A stretch of 64,000 nucleotides of DNA from Lumnitzera littorea (GCA_024138015.1 JAMXBB010000002.1:7310301-7374300); one strand, 5' to 3'; counted from the stretch's first letter, positions 47,161 through 59,418 are shown. The notes: generated by a model from the sequence alone, not told the origin. Made by a program: numbers and translations.

Positions 47161-48810
47161 GTGAGCGAACGAACATAATCGACCAAATACTCAAACTTTC
47201 TTGACCGCTCTTCTAGAGTGTTGACCGTTAGATCTCCAGTTCATGGTTTTAAAATCGTTGTAGCCATAGTGTCAGCTTTTTTTTATCTTCCCATCCTTTA
47301 ACAATTGATATATTGCCAGTCTAGTTCGAGTTCTATCTTTGAGATTCATATTTTGCAAGTGCCCGACCTTCCTCAAATTCTAAGCTACCTCTTCAATAGT
47401 GGTGGGTAGACTATTTACATCAACTTCTGGTTTAGTCACTTTAGCAATAACCATGTTGATTAAGTGTCTATGATCTGGTAAAGGATTGTTACCTACGTTG
47501 GGAGCAGGAGTCTGAATGAAATCTAATTAAACTAACTTGGCATCAATAAGATCTTGGATCTTATGTCTGAGTCTCTAACACTGGTTTGTAGAATGCCCTA
47601 CTTATCCCAAGTGATAATCACAACGGAGCTTTGAGTTGTAGTCTCTCGGTCTTTGTCCCTCTTTCGGTATTTCAAATGTTTGGAGATTCTCCTTCTTTAG
47701 TCATATAAGAACCTGGCTTGGAGTAATGAGGATATGAGTAAACTGTCTCCTTTGTGGGCGGTTATTCTAACTTGAATTTGGTGGGGGATTAAATCCTCTT
47801 GTCATGGCTACCAAGGCTATCGGTCTGATAAGGTTGCTAGTATTAAAAACACTTACAGTGGCTTCTTTGGCCTTATTGGAAATTTTTGTAGGAGGCATTT
47901 TCTTCTCGGTTGCTTCGAGATTACAAAGCCTTCTAGTAGCAATAACTTCCTCGATTTGGTACCATGAGACTATAATCTCTGCAAAATTAACAGCAGGGTG
48001 TCCTACCAAATGTTGGTAGTATGGGCTTCCGAGAGTATTAATGAAGGCAAAAGTTAAATCTTTCCCTATTAAAGGTAGAGTTACCTTAGCTGCCATGCCC
48101 CTCCATCTCTGAGCATACTCCTTAAAGCTTTTGTTGGCCTTCTTTCGCTGGCCTTCTTTCGTTGATTATTCAAATCCCACATTGATGGGGCTACCTCAAT
48201 ATCGAACTTGTACTAGTTATAGAAAGCCCAAGCTAATTTATCTCAGGTATCGATCTCGTTCAAATTCAATTAGGCATACCAAGTTAAAGCGAGCTCAATC
48301 AAGTTATCTTGAAAGGTTTGGACCATTAACTTATCATATTTCATGTATTTTTGCATCTTTTTGATGTACAGCCTAACATGGAGCTTCAGGTAACTGGTCC
48401 CATCATACTTCTCGAATTGTGAAATTTTAAACTTTTCCAGGAAATCATCATCTTCATACATTGGTAAATTAATCGTTCCCATCTGCTCAAGCCCATTAAC
48501 CACTTCGAGGGTTTTTATCTTCTCAATTAACTTCTGTATAAACTTCCTTTTCATCTCTCGGTGTTTTTCCTTAATATCTTTCCTCCATATCTTAGCATTG
48601 GGGACTGTTCTGCATCTTCCAATTCAGGGGGAGGGGTCGCTTCTGCATTCGATTCAGGTTAACTTGAAATCCTTGTTTATCATTGAGTATTCTAATAGCC
48701 CAAGTGAGAGCTTGCATTTGTTCAGCTATCTTGTTCATGTTTTCTTCTAGGGTTGCGACCCTTGGCTTGGGCTCGGTTTGACTGATATTTCAAATATCCT
48801 GAGTTGACAT
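47161..48810 (-). pseudogene. E1 gag
   Basis: Probable start at ATG 48810 (MSTQDI), followed by a coiled-coil-like EENMNKIAEQMQAL segment. The capsid-like part has FEKYDGTSYLKLHVRLY and a QDNLIELALTWYA helix (about 48440-48275), then after stops SFKEYAQRWRGMAAKV and FINTLGSPYYQHLVGHPAVNFAEII (about 48115-47950). The C-terminal zinc knuckle at 47578-47623 reads CDYHLGxxGHSTNQC. All of these are Tat-lineage gag motifs. It is frameshifted repeatedly and cut at 47160 by LTR copy 3. Gag would form the virus-like particle that packages element RNA. Confidence 0.85.
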
Positions 48811-49220
48811 CCTTGCCTTGGAACGAGTGAATATTATGTTTCTAGCTAAGTCTGCTCACTTGAACATTATCTTCAAAATCCTAGACAAAAACTCGAGTTT
48901 TAGAAATCTTTGTAAACTGAAAAAAAAATTTTGTTGTTTTTTTTTTCATTATTTTATTTTATTTTACCTTTTTTTGTTTCTTGTTTTTATTTTGTTGCTT
49001 TTGCCTTTTTATTGTTTTTTTTTTCATTTTTATTTAAAAGGCTACTATTAAGAAAAAAAAAAAAGATCGAAAGACTACACAATTAATAAAGGTTTTCATT
49101 TAATGAAGTTACAAATTTATTAATAATTGCAAAATCCAACTTATACAACGGACTAAGAGAAAAAAAAAAAAAAAACTCCTAACTAATCTTTCTAAAAAAA
49201 AAAAAAATCAAATCCTATAT
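48811..49220 (-). other. Spacer between E1 ORF1 and gag
   Basis: T-rich (A-rich in element sense) low-complexity sequence with runs at 48940-49055 and 49160-49206. The Phe-rich forward frame at 48818-49051 is a product of this composition. Confidence 0.6.
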
Positions 49221-49994
49221 CTATAAAAGTCGACGAATCTGGCCGAGACGGGCTTCATCGACTTCTCTCATCAGCTTTCGGACTGTAACATCTCTTTCTT
49301 GAATCTTACTTCTCAAGAATTGATTTTCTTCTAGTAATCTCCCATTCTCCATCTTTAATTCTTCAATAATTTTTTTACATTCTTGGAACTGGGCTTCAAC
49401 TTTGGCTTGTATGGTATCTCGATAGGCTTGCTTGATAGATGAAAGATATTCTGGCTGTGGCTCATGTCTGAATACATTTAGAGCTTCATATCGTATCTTT
49501 CTAGCCTTTTCCAACTGATCATAGATGAACTACTTGGTGGCTCGGTATTCTTTAACTTTGCTCCTTAAAGTTCCCACATTGACTACCTTCTTAACTTCCC
49601 TTTGTTCCTACAGCTTCACCAGTTCTGCTTATCGTTAAATCAAAGTAGCAGTGGTGTCGAGCTTGATTTTCCGATTTCTTTTATTTAAAATTAATTTCTC
49701 ATTTCTTGATTAATACTAAATCCTAATCCATTTAATATTAATTCTCGACTAAATAAATTGAGAAATTTCAGTTTTTATTGAAAATAATTTTTAGAGTCGC
49801 CACCCGACCGAAGTCGAGAAAAGAAAAACAAACCATAACCAATTGGGTAGATTGATTACGATTTGGCTACTAGTCTTTGATTTCAATTTTAAATGAAGAA
49901 CCAGAGGATTCCAAGTCCGGGGGCTAATCTATTAAACCCTTAACGAGTACCACTATCTATTTACCGAAATTAGGATTATTCTTCCAATTATAAT

Positions 49995-50030
49995 ATTTAA
50001 AATAAATAAATAAATAAATAAATAAATAAA
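49995..50030. repeat. (AAAT)n microsatellite
   Basis: About 8 perfect AAAT/AATA units within the solo LTR. Confidence 0.9.
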
Positions 50031-50439
50031 ATCAAAAGAAAAAGAACCTAAGTTTCTACATATTTTATCGTCTTCCTGAAGGTGCCTACGTACCCGTTAA
50101 CCGAGATTAGACGATCGTAGTTCTTTTAAAAAACTTTAATATGTTGGTTCTTTTTATAAAAAAAAATAATTGGTTGAATTTGCGTTTTTATTAACCATTT
50201 CATTTTTATTAAGAAAAATCCTTAGAAGCCTAATTTTTATTCCTAATTATTAAAAAAAAAACCTAAAAACCTAATTTTTGAAAAGTTCCAAATTAAGATT
50301 TTTATTTAAAAACAACTAAGTGATAATTTTTTTTTTATTTTCAAGAAAAACTCTAAAGATTTTTATGAAATATGCAATGTTCTACATGATGAATCTTTTA
50401 TATAGAAAAGATGCTTAAAACATTAAAAAAAAATTCCTA

Positions 50440-50645
50440 ACCATAGAAAATATATCTAAACCATAGAAAAGATGTCTATACTATAAAAAAGATATCTAAA
50501 CTATGAAAAAAGATATCTAAATTATAGAAAAGATGTCTGAATCATAAAAAAGATATTCAAGCCATAGAAAAGACATTTAAACTATGGAAAAGACATCTAA
50601 ACTATGGAAAAAGCATCTAAACTATGAAAAAGATATCTTACCGTA
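50440..50645 (-). repeat. ~20-bp tandem repeats in the solo LTR
   Basis: About 10 units of the type CCATAGAAAAGATGTCTAAA. The reverse complement of the unit matches the array at 27773-28040 in the E2 LTR. Confidence 0.8.
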
Positions 50646-52599
50646 AAAAAGAAGTCAATTAAAGATTTTTTTTATTTTATGAATATCAAAATGATTTTTT
50701 TAACTAGAAAACCCTAACATGCCTAATGCAATTTTTCTAAATTAATACCATATGCAAAGAACAAGATTTTGTAAAATATGAAATCTAAAAAAAAAAAAGA
50801 AAAAACGAAAATTTAATTTAATACATGTTCACTAGACACTAATGTTATAACTAATTATTAGCAATTAAAGTCATGATAAAAATTAAAAAAAGTAGTAAAA
50901 GTTTTAAAAATAACTGCGCATATACTAAGTGAGACAAAAATAAATAAATAAGACAAGTTATAGACAATAATTAAAAACCACTATTATGTACCTGCAAGGT
51001 AAAGCACGCAAAGCTGATGAAAGATAACAGATTGGATCCATAGTTCTATCGCGGGCACAACTATAGAATTGGTCTAAGGAGTGGGTTTGAGTATGTTTTT
51101 AATAAATGTATAATTGTTCTCTTTTTGGCTCGCACCATGTAACCTCTATTTATAAAACTCGAAAACAAATCTTTTGAATGGAATAAAATCGAATCGAATC
51201 TAAATTGATAAAGATCCAAAATAGATTCGAATCTTACAAATTTTGATTTTATTAGAATTAACGTCATTGTATTAGATTTGTTTTTTTTTTTCAACAACTA
51301 TTTAGTCAAGATTCCATCAAATTAATTTTTTTGAATTTTTTCTTTTTTAGTTTTTTTTCTAACAATTTTCTTTTTTTTTTTTTTATCTTTTTATCATTTT
51401 TCAATTTTTTTTTATTTTCTAAATTATGACACTAAAAACAAAAATTATAACTACTGTAGGCAAAAATCGGGTGTCTACAAGTGGGTAAATAAGGATCTTA
51501 ATAACTCAATGTAACATCGTCCAAGGAGTCTCTGTATACTATCTCTTAAAGGGGACCTAATTGTTTGGTGACACAAGTTGGAAAATACGTTGTACAACTC
51601 ATAATACTAATAAGAGGGACCCCTACGTAATCAACGCACCCTAAGACGGCTTGAGTGCAATTGTTCCACCTAGCTGTTCACATAAAATCTATTGGCTACA
51701 TCTTACTTATGACTGATATCCATCCTTTTAACTGAGCTTCTTCTAGTACCTTAAGGTGGCGAGCAAAGTTATCTATTAGATTCACATTTTTAGTCAGGGA
51801 CACTTTGAGAAGATTCCCTCTATACCCCTGTGTATGACTGAGAAACCATATGATAAGGATTGTAAGGTTAGCTGTAAAGTACTCATGCCTCTGCTTCCTC
51901 AAGTAGGTAAGTGTCCTGAATTGCTCTGCCAATAACACTGCTATATAGGATTTACTAGTTAAGAATTGGGTTCTAGCTTGGTTACCTTATAATGTACTTG
52001 ACTGTATCTGACGGGAAACAGCACTGTCCTAAATACTGCTACAATAAAAGCGTTTATCCTCTTTTTGGCTCACGATTCATATCTTCCACAAAAAATTTGA
52101 TGATATTTTTTATAAGTGTTTGGGCTTGAAAACCATTATATTAATCTTAAGATACTGAGACACTTCTTACCTTCTAAAGATAAAAATGGCACTAAGGCTA
52201 CCTTTTTGACTCTTAGCAAGGTCAAAAAGGAGTCATAAAGGCTTTTTTAGGCTGGACTTTGAGATCTGGGATAGTTATGCCTACTTGGAGAGGTGGAATA
52301 CCAAGTAATTGTGAGTATCCTTCTAAAGTAAGCGTCAACATATATGGGCTGAACTTGAAAACTGTAGATTTTGGATCCCAATAATGGATAAGCACTTGAA
52401 TTAGAGGCCAGTGAAGCTGGACCCGTATGAAGGATACGACTGACTCAATCTTCTTAAAAATGTGATTTTGCTTGGTGGGCGGAATTAGAGGCCAATAAAG
52501 CTAATTGAATCAATCTTTCAGGATAGCTTCATAGAAAGAGTATTTATTTAGCTGAACCTTATGGATGGGTTCAAGACTGACACTATCTTGACTTTTCAT

Positions 52600-53464
52600 A
52601 TTTATATTATATAAAACATGAAATGATACAATTGCATACAATGAAACCACTAAATTTATAATAAAGTGGGATATGATATTAATAATTTTACAGCTTTTTC
52701 AAAAAAATTTCAAATTTTCTTTTAAAATTATGCAGCCTTTCACTCACTAAAAGGACAATAAAAACTAAATACATATAATATAAGAAATAAAAAATAATTA
52801 CATAGAAACAAGCAATAGCAAAAATAAAATCAAATATATAAAAAAATGCAATATGCTACATAATTAATAAATTATAGGAATTATTATGAACCTGTAGTCG
52901 GAGAGTACACTTATATATAAGTATATTTAAAATAAGATTTAAAAAGAAATGAAGCTTGTAGATATTTATGTATAAAGGTTACTAATTTCTTAATTTTCCC
53001 TCTTTTGAAAAAAAATGACGAACCGACTATGTAATAATTGGGTTTTCCTTATAATTTAGAAATAATTACCCCTTTTTTCAAAAGGAATGATGCAGGAGGG
53101 TGAGATCTATGGGTCTTAGGCTTTGTAGCTCCAGACATTTCCGAAGAAAAACTCAGTGGGCTACATCGAAGTACGAGTAAGCTTACCTATCACTGCCAGG
53201 CAAGGGTAAAGACCCCAATGATCCGAGTGTTACACAATAATGGTTCGTTCTAAGTTTCTAAATTGGCCTAGATCCGACCGCATCTAAGTATGCAAATGGT
53301 TATTAAAATAAAATCCTCCTAAATCCCCAATACAGGCTCATTGGGTCGAGTTTTTTTTAAGGCCTGCATCACTAAAAACCAGTTAGTATAACTATAATAC
53401 AATAAAAGAAAAATAATACAAAAAGCTCATCAATTAATTTTTTATTTTTACATGACTTGCCTAC
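52600..53464 (-). other. Untranslated leader of E1
   Basis: Non-coding, between the PBS and ORF1. The segment at 52860-52930, read on the minus strand (CTTATATATAAGT, ATAATAATTCCTATAATTTA), matches 57005-57080 of E2 on the plus strand, confirming that E1 and E2 share a leader. No upstream ORF of note. Confidence 0.7.
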
Positions 53465-53485
53465 CACTAGTGAAGTTGCCAATTC
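53465..53485 (-). promoter_or_regulatory. Primer binding site of E1
   Basis: On the minus strand, AATTGGCAACTTCACTAGTGG follows the LTR end GACTCAACA. It is a mutated version of the E2 PBS (ATTGGCGACTCCACTGGGGA); most of the differences are G-to-A or C-to-T type. Confidence 0.75.
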
Positions 53486-54573
53486 TGTTGAGTCTTATTT
53501 CGGTTTTTTTTTTAAATTTAATTCATATTAAGCATAACCTACTTAATATAAATTACTCAACATAAAATTAAGGAAACAATTTTCTTTTAAAAAAATTAAT
53601 AAATTGGAGCACTAACCAGTTATTGATAAACAAATTTTCTAAAAAAATAATTTTAGAAAATTAATTACAAAAAAACTAAGTTTGATGGCTAACTTATTAA
53701 GACTAAGTTACCATATAAAAATAAAAAAATTAATGGGTTTTATTTTTATATTTTTTCCTAAAAATATTAAGATGTATACAAATATGAAAAATATAACTAA
53801 AATGAATTTTTCATTATTTTTTATGACGAATTTTTCAAGAAAAAGGAAATTTTTTATTTTTTATGCATTTGCTTCGAAAGTGCCTACGTAGCCACTAATC
53901 AAGATCAAACCAGCATAGTTCTTTTTTTTATAAAATATTTAGTAGGTGGGTCTTTTTTTTAATTTTAAAATCGAGTCAGATTTACATTTATTTAATAATT
54001 TATTATTTAAAAAAAAACTTAAAAAGATTTAATTTCACGACTTTAAGAAAACTCTAACTAACTAAATCTTTTTTAAAATCCTGGTTAAGATTTTTTTAAA
54101 AAATTCACTACGTGTCAAAAATCAATCTTTTCTAAATCTTACATACTAGATATGTATTTTTTTTTAAATTCTATATACGAGATACATATTTAAATATGTA
54201 TCTTTTCTAAATCCTATATGTAAGATACGTTAAGGTATATATCTAGATACGTATCTTCTCCAAAAATACAAATCTCAAAGAAAAAATATGAGACTTTTCT
54301 TAAAAAATGCAATTTACGGCTAAAAAAATGTAATCTAGGTAAATTTATTAAAAAATGAAAATTATCTAAAAAATATAACAAACAATATGACTAAAATATA
54401 AAAAGAAACCTACACTAAAATAAATTAGTAAAAATAATCAAATTAACTAAAAAAACTAAAATAAGAAAATAATTTTTATTATTTAAACGGGTCAAGTTGC
54501 GCATACTCGTGTTGATCATGTTGTGATCATCTAGGCTATGTTCGCATGCTTGGAATGGAGTTGATCGGGCGTA

Positions 54574-55644
54574 TGGTATTGAACCTAAAGTTTATTAATT
54601 GATTTTGATGAGAACAAAAGGTACATATCTAAACATGTTTTTAACCAAATAAGTGGATGACTAAACTAAGTATTATTTATTTATATTGAAGTAATTGAAT
54701 AAGATCGATTAATTTGCTTAAAGAATAAATATATCAATTATCTCTATAAGAAATTTAATCTTTAAATGGTGATAAAATGATCTTGAAGTTAGATTGTAAA
54801 GTATATTTGTTTGTTATGTGTTAAAAAAAATTTTAGGTGATATTTGGCCTACCAGGTTGACGGTTCCAAAGCACTACCAGCTTGATGGTGAAGTGGCCTA
54901 ATTAAGAAAATGAAAGTGCTTTTGATCAAGGAATCGGCTTACTAGTTCACTTGCCAATGTTCATGTCAGTAGTATAATTTGTTACCAGTTTGCTGGTAAG
55001 GTAAGGTACTGATTCAATTAACCATTGGAGTATTTAATGTATCATAACAGAAAGGATTCAATGGGATGATATAAATGCTCAACAACCCGACCAAAAACAA
55101 GGAAGAACTAATCTTTTGCTACAATATTCCAATATTCTTTTATGTTTTTATTGTTTATTGTTCTCATTGTCTCTTGTACCACAATTTACCAATATTTAGA
55201 GAAATTTGAAATGTAGTGTTTATGAACTATTAGTTGTAAAGTATTAAGAGTTAAAAGCACCACATCAATAATTTTTGAGATTGAGTTTTGTGTTGTGAGT
55301 AGAGATTATGACTTCTGTTGAGAATTGCGAGTAAGAAACTTGTATAACCAAGATTGTATGTATGTAGCTTTTGGACTTTGAATTGAGAAATCAATAAAGT
55401 AGTGTAAAATCCTTGATTAGAGGCATTGTGTGTTTGTGGAGACTAGGGGGTGGTCCGAACTCATGTTATATCCGAGCTTAATTTTCTTTATCCTTATCTC
55501 TTTTAATTTTTGCACTTATTATTGTTTTATTGTTACTTTGATTACTCTTATTATTGCAATTAGTTGTTTATATCGGAAAAGAATTACAATTTGTCCTTAA
55601 AACTCAATTTACCCCTTCTCTTGAGTTTAGCCTAGTGTTCTTCA
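54574..55644 (+). mobile_element. Copia-like solo LTR (1071 bp) inside the E1 5' LTR
   Basis: Begins TGGTATTGAACC and ends GTGTTCTTCA. The interrupted E1 LTR rejoins between GGGCGTA and TGTAGGG. The flanking 4-mers CGTA and TGTA are a poor match, so the duplication is uncertain. The 3' end CAATTTACCCCTTCTCTTGA resembles the ends of SIRE/Maximus-type Copia LTRs, which are of about this length. A GATATAAATG box is at about 55058. The orientation is inferred from that 3' end. There is no coding sequence. Confidence 0.65.
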
Positions 55645-56390
55645 TGTAGGGCAGTGTTGATCGTATACGATAGTTGTTTGTGATTATGCGTGACAATGCG
55701 TAAATCATGTGTGCGTCAAGGGGCTATTGTATGTGTCATATGTATATCGTGTTCAGGGGCTGTTGTATGCGTTGGGGGGCTATTGTATGTGTCGTGTTCA
55801 AGGGCTGCTGTGGGTGTTTATCATGCAAGTGCAGTACGGTTGTTGGAGTGTGGCTACATGGTAATGTTTGTCGTGTGTTGTGTCAGTGTGAGTACAGCAA
55901 GTGAGTGGCGTGAGTCAGTGTTTGTTATGTGCTGTACGAGAGTGATGATTAGGTAAAGTGTTGGGTATAGGTCATGTGAACTGTACGATGAGCTATGTGT
56001 AGTAGCTGTGTGGGGCTTTGGCGGTATCATGTGAGTAAAGGAGAGAGTTATGCTGTTAGGGGGCTATTGTATTCAGGGGGTATGTTAGGTTGTGAAGTGG
56101 TTGGTTTGTAAGGGAATGTGTGTGCGATGTGGGTGTAGTGAGGTATGTGAGGTAGTGCTGCATGGGGTTGTGGCTGCTGTGTCAGATTGTGGGAGAGAGT
56201 TATGTTGTTAGGGAGCTATTGTGTTCAAGTGTGATTGTGTTCAAGGGGGGTCAATGTGTATGAGGTTGTGTTGCATAGAGCTATGAAATCAAGGTGATGT
56301 GTAAGCTAGATCGGAGTGTAGTGAAGGGGGAAGTGATTAGGTGTATTGGGGATTCTAAAACAAACAAACTTAAGTTCACTGCCAAATTCC

Positions 56391-56398
56391 TATTTATA
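56391..56398 (-). promoter_or_regulatory. TATA box in the E1 5' LTR (element promoter)
   Basis: TATAAATA on the minus strand, about 505 bp into the LTR from its 5' end (56903). This would have driven the genomic transcript of E1. Confidence 0.65.
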
Positions 56399-56685
56399 AT
56401 ACCCACTACCGAATCTTTCATATTAAAATATATGATCATAAACTTAGATACAAAAGATACGATAACGATTTTTTAAAGATTCATCCTAATTTCTAGAAAT
56501 ACTACTTAATTTAGGATTTTTATTTTTCAAGCTCGACTTAGTCCAATTTGATTTAACCCAATATAAATTAGATAAAAAATCCACCTTTTTATCGGACTGG
56601 ACTAAAATAATTTAATGAAGCTTGATTCTTCAATGACTTAAAATTTATTAAATTGGACACTCATCATTATTTGATTCAATCCCAA

Positions 56686-56806
56686 ATGACTCGACTTGAT
56701 TCGACTAGACTCGATACAACTTAACTCGATTATAACTCGACTTGATACAATTAGACTCGACACATTTTAACTCGATACGACTTGACTTTGATACGACTTG
56801 ATACTT
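56686..56806 (-). repeat. ~10-bp GACTCGACTT minisatellite in U3 of the E1 5' LTR
   Basis: About eleven imperfect units alternating GACTCGA, TACGACTT and TTAACTCG. It lies about 100 bp inside the LTR start, upstream of the TATA box, and is longer than its partner in the 3' LTR. Confidence 0.7.
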
Positions 56807-56908
56807 TATTTTTATTTTTATTTTTATTTATTTATTTATTATTATTATATATATTTCTGACTTAATAAAACTACTAAAAAATGGCAAAAATAAGGTGTCT
56901 ACATTATA

Positions 56909-57300
56909 ATCTACGGTCGATTGTGCTTTCTTTTTTTTTTTTTAAATAAAAGGGAAATTAAAAGAATCAATACCCTTATATATAAGTGCCCATGAGCTTC
57001 ATTTTTTATTTTGATCCACTTATATATAAGTATATTCTTTGACTATGGGTTCTTAATAATTCCTATAATTTATTAATTACCGACTCTTATTGCATTACAT
57101 GCGTATGTATAATATTATATCTCCCTTCATACTGAATTATGTATGTACATGTTTTTTGATCATGTAACATATGTTATGTGCTATATTTTTGTTCTATTTT
57201 ACAAATAAAAGATGGCGCAACAAAAATTCAAGATGGAACCTATCAAATTGTATTTAATCTTTTATGGGCTAGCAAATGAATAATAGTACGATGTTTTTTA
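56909..57300 (+). mobile_element. E2 leader, distal part, and start of its ORF1
   Basis: E2 resumes after the E1 insertion. CTTATATATAAGTATATTCT and TAATAATTCCTATAATTTAT match the E1 leader in inverse orientation. An ATG at about 57212 begins a short frame (MAQQKFKMEPIKLYLI) that resembles the start of E1 ORF1 (LEPIHKVQL), then hits a stop. E2 homology fades after about 57300. Confidence 0.6.
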
Positions 57301-58339
57301 AAAAAAAATAATTAAAGTAATTATGGGTAAGGAGTTCTAATTTTATTATTTTTCTACGTGATATGGTGGTTGTACAATTTTTTTTTCTATGTAAAAAAAA
57401 TTTTCCCTTGTAAACCATTAAAAAATATTTTCCTTTTCTAAAATTTTCTCTATATCTGTACTCATCGAAAGATTATAAACGCAATAAGGGTATAGCCCAT
57501 TTGCGTTCAATTGATTTTAATAAAGTTGCAATTTTGAAATTTTTTTTAATAAATTATTGCACTATTATCTAGTTGCTAGTCTTGCATCTGCATGGGTGTG
57601 CTTTACTTATATGCTATTTGTGTATTTATTTATTGTATAAAGAATTTGTTCAATAACTCATGTGTACATAAAAAAGGACGAGTAAAAAATCCTTTAAAAT
57701 TGTAAACATTTGTTACTCACGATCTGTAAATAGCTGTTATCCTTATATTGTTCCTTACTCATGTTTTTGTAACATTAGACACCTTTTTTATAAAATTACC
57801 ACCCTCCGATTACTAGTTGCTCCCTTTGAAGCCTTGTTATCCTCACCATGTCGTCTTCATTATTTGGCGTTTTCTATTCTTCATGTGATCTAGGCAATCT
57901 AGTCATGTATAGTGTAAGTCCTCTTTAACTTCCATTAATAAGTAGGGTTTTCAAATCCTTTTATAATTTTGTTGTCTTCATTATCTCATCTTAGTAATTG
58001 ATTTCTTCTATTCTTTAGGTGGTGTTAATAATCCAATCGTCTATAGCATAGCTTCTCTTCAGTTTCCATTAATAAGAAGGTTTTTCATAAAAAGAAAAAA
58101 ACTGTTACATGTAAATAAGTCATTATCATCGGTTGTTGATTTTGTAAAATAATAATTCATTCTCATCAACTTTGTAACTTTTTCGTTGTAACATAGTTTT
58201 GTAAAATAAGTATTTTCAAATGTTTTTTTTTTAGAATAATTTTTTTAAAGGAAAAAATCTGTTAACAAGTAAGGGTTTTACAGACTTTCAGTTATTACTT
58301 TTGAGTGATTCAGCTCATTGTTAAAGGTCATAGCTATTC
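57301..58339. other. Unassigned sequence between E2 and the LINE
   Basis: AT-rich with T-runs and no open frame of interest. It could be decayed E2 ORF1 or the 5' part of the LINE; neither can be shown by eye. Confidence 0.4.
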
Positions 58340-59410
58340 ATTTTTTAAGCTAAGATAATTGACAGCAACGACTCCAGCCTAAGCTTAATCTTGGTAGTCA
58401 TTCATTTCAAGCCCAAACCACTATGTAGCTCATGTGTTAAACCTGATACTGAGAGGCAAAAGGGGAAAGCACATTGGAAATTGATAAATGAAAATGGTAG
58501 AGACATAGCCCATTCCTAGGAAAAGCTTAAGCCAAACACAATCCTTGAAGAAAGGCCCATTATCATACCTTTTCTTAAGCCCTAAACACAAAAGCCCAAA
58601 CACAAACCATAGATCTTCCCATCTATTTCAATACTGTGAGCTAAGAAAAAAAAACTTAAACACATGGCCTACTAACTTCACCGAGAGATTTATCCATCAA
58701 CACTGATCCTCTCCAATCCTGGAAGGTCCTAAACACTCACTCCACGAAAAACTAGCCCACCCTCTCCAACCCTATAACCAAATACAAAGTTTGTTTCTAC
58801 TATGAATGAGCTTAGGTTGTGTAAGCCCCAAAGTTAAGCCAAGTAACCGTAGGATTGAGCATAGAACCTAAGGTTTAGGGCAATCGGTTAAAGGATCCGA
58901 TCACACTCAAATTATAAACTATTGAGAAGAATATTAGTAAAAATGACCCCGTAAACTTAAATTTAAGAAAATAAATAGTAAAATAAGAAACTATAAAATT
59001 TTCAAATTTTAAGCACAATAACTGCTAATTACCGAAAAGGCAAAAAGTGTAATATAATAACTAATAAATTATTAGAGATAGATTATATGTATACTAAAAA
59101 TTTTAGAATGACCAAAATAATATTTAGGAATGATCACGTGTACCCTACATGTATTTACGTGTAGATAAAAATACACGTAATTACTAAAATTGGCCGAAAA
59201 CTAAGCAAATAATTAAAAAAATATATAAAATAATTATGGAAAAATAAGAAAAAATCAGAAGATGATAAGATGAATCAAGATAAGGTCGTGGCAGGTCCAA
59301 AGCTGCAAAATAAAAATTAGCCAATAAAAATTGAACAACTTAAAAGCCAAAAATCAAGGAATTTGGACAAAGTCTTGTCAAATTAATGCATATTAATTAC
59401 AGCAAATGTC

Positions 59411-59418
59411 TATAAATA
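59411..59418 (+). promoter_or_regulatory. TATA box of Tekay-like LTR copy 4
   Basis: TATAAATA followed 35 bp later by GAGCTCATTTGGACA, the block conserved after the box in copies 1 and 2. Confidence 0.6.

Larger units (their letters stand above)
49655..51479 (-). mobile_element. Solo LTR (1825 bp), Tat-type, TSD AGTGG
   Basis: Plus strand runs TGTCGAGCTTGATTTTCC to GGGTGTCTACA. Perfect AGTGG duplications at 49650-49654 and 51480-51484. It shares its ends, the ACGATCGTAGTTCTTT block at about 50112-50127 and a 20-bp repeat array with the larger LTRs of E1/E2, but is 0.5 kb shorter and diverged. It belongs to a related family. It interrupts E1 ORF1, in the same orientation as E1, and has no internal region. 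Confidence 0.9.
49221..52599 (-). pseudogene. E1 ORF1 (extra Ogre-type ORF upstream of gag), split by a solo LTR
   Basis: Start ATG at 52599 (MKSQDSVSLEPIHK) and stop just before 49221. The solo LTR 49655-51479 divides it. Joined, about 1.55 kb or 516 codons remain, with several stops. The N-terminal half has WDPKSTVFKFSPYMLTLTLEGYSQLLGIP (about 52400-52290), and later SHTQGYRGNLLKVSLTKNVN (about 51835-51780). These words resemble the aminotransferase-like/plant mobile domain. The C-terminus (49514-49221) is a charged coiled coil of about 97 residues with ECKKIIEELKMENGRLLEEN. An ORF of unknown function in this position is the hallmark of Ogre elements. Confidence 0.75.
32561..56903 (-). mobile_element. 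E1: near-complete Ogre-like (Tat lineage) LTR retrotransposon, 24.3 kb with nested insertions, TSD TTATA
   Basis: Minus-strand element with 5' LTR 53486-56903, PBS 53465-53485, ORF1, gag, protease, RT, two RNase H domains, integrase, a 3' UTR with tandem arrays, a purine-rich tract and 3' LTR 32561-34947. Perfect TTATA duplications flank it (32556-32560 and 56904-56908). Four insertions lie inside: 36282-39058, 43608-47160, 49655-51479 and 54574-55644. Removing them leaves about 15.1 kb, within the range of Ogre elements. An extra ORF before gag and a second, archaeal-type RNase H are the marks of this group. Frames carry many stops, and the two LTRs differ at many sites, mostly transitions, so it is an old, dead copy. 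Confidence 0.9.
53486..56903 (-). repeat. 5' LTR of E1 (about 2.35 kb, split by a Copia-like LTR)
   Basis: Plus strand TGTTGAGTCTTATTTCGG to AAGGTGTCTACA; parts 53486-54573 and 55645-56903. It aligns with the 3' LTR 32561-34947 along its length. TATAAATA (minus) is at 56391-56398, the GT-rich block at 55650-56270 and the GACTCGACTT minisatellite at 56686-56806. Frames in the GT-rich block (55690-55956) are not genes. Confidence 0.9.
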
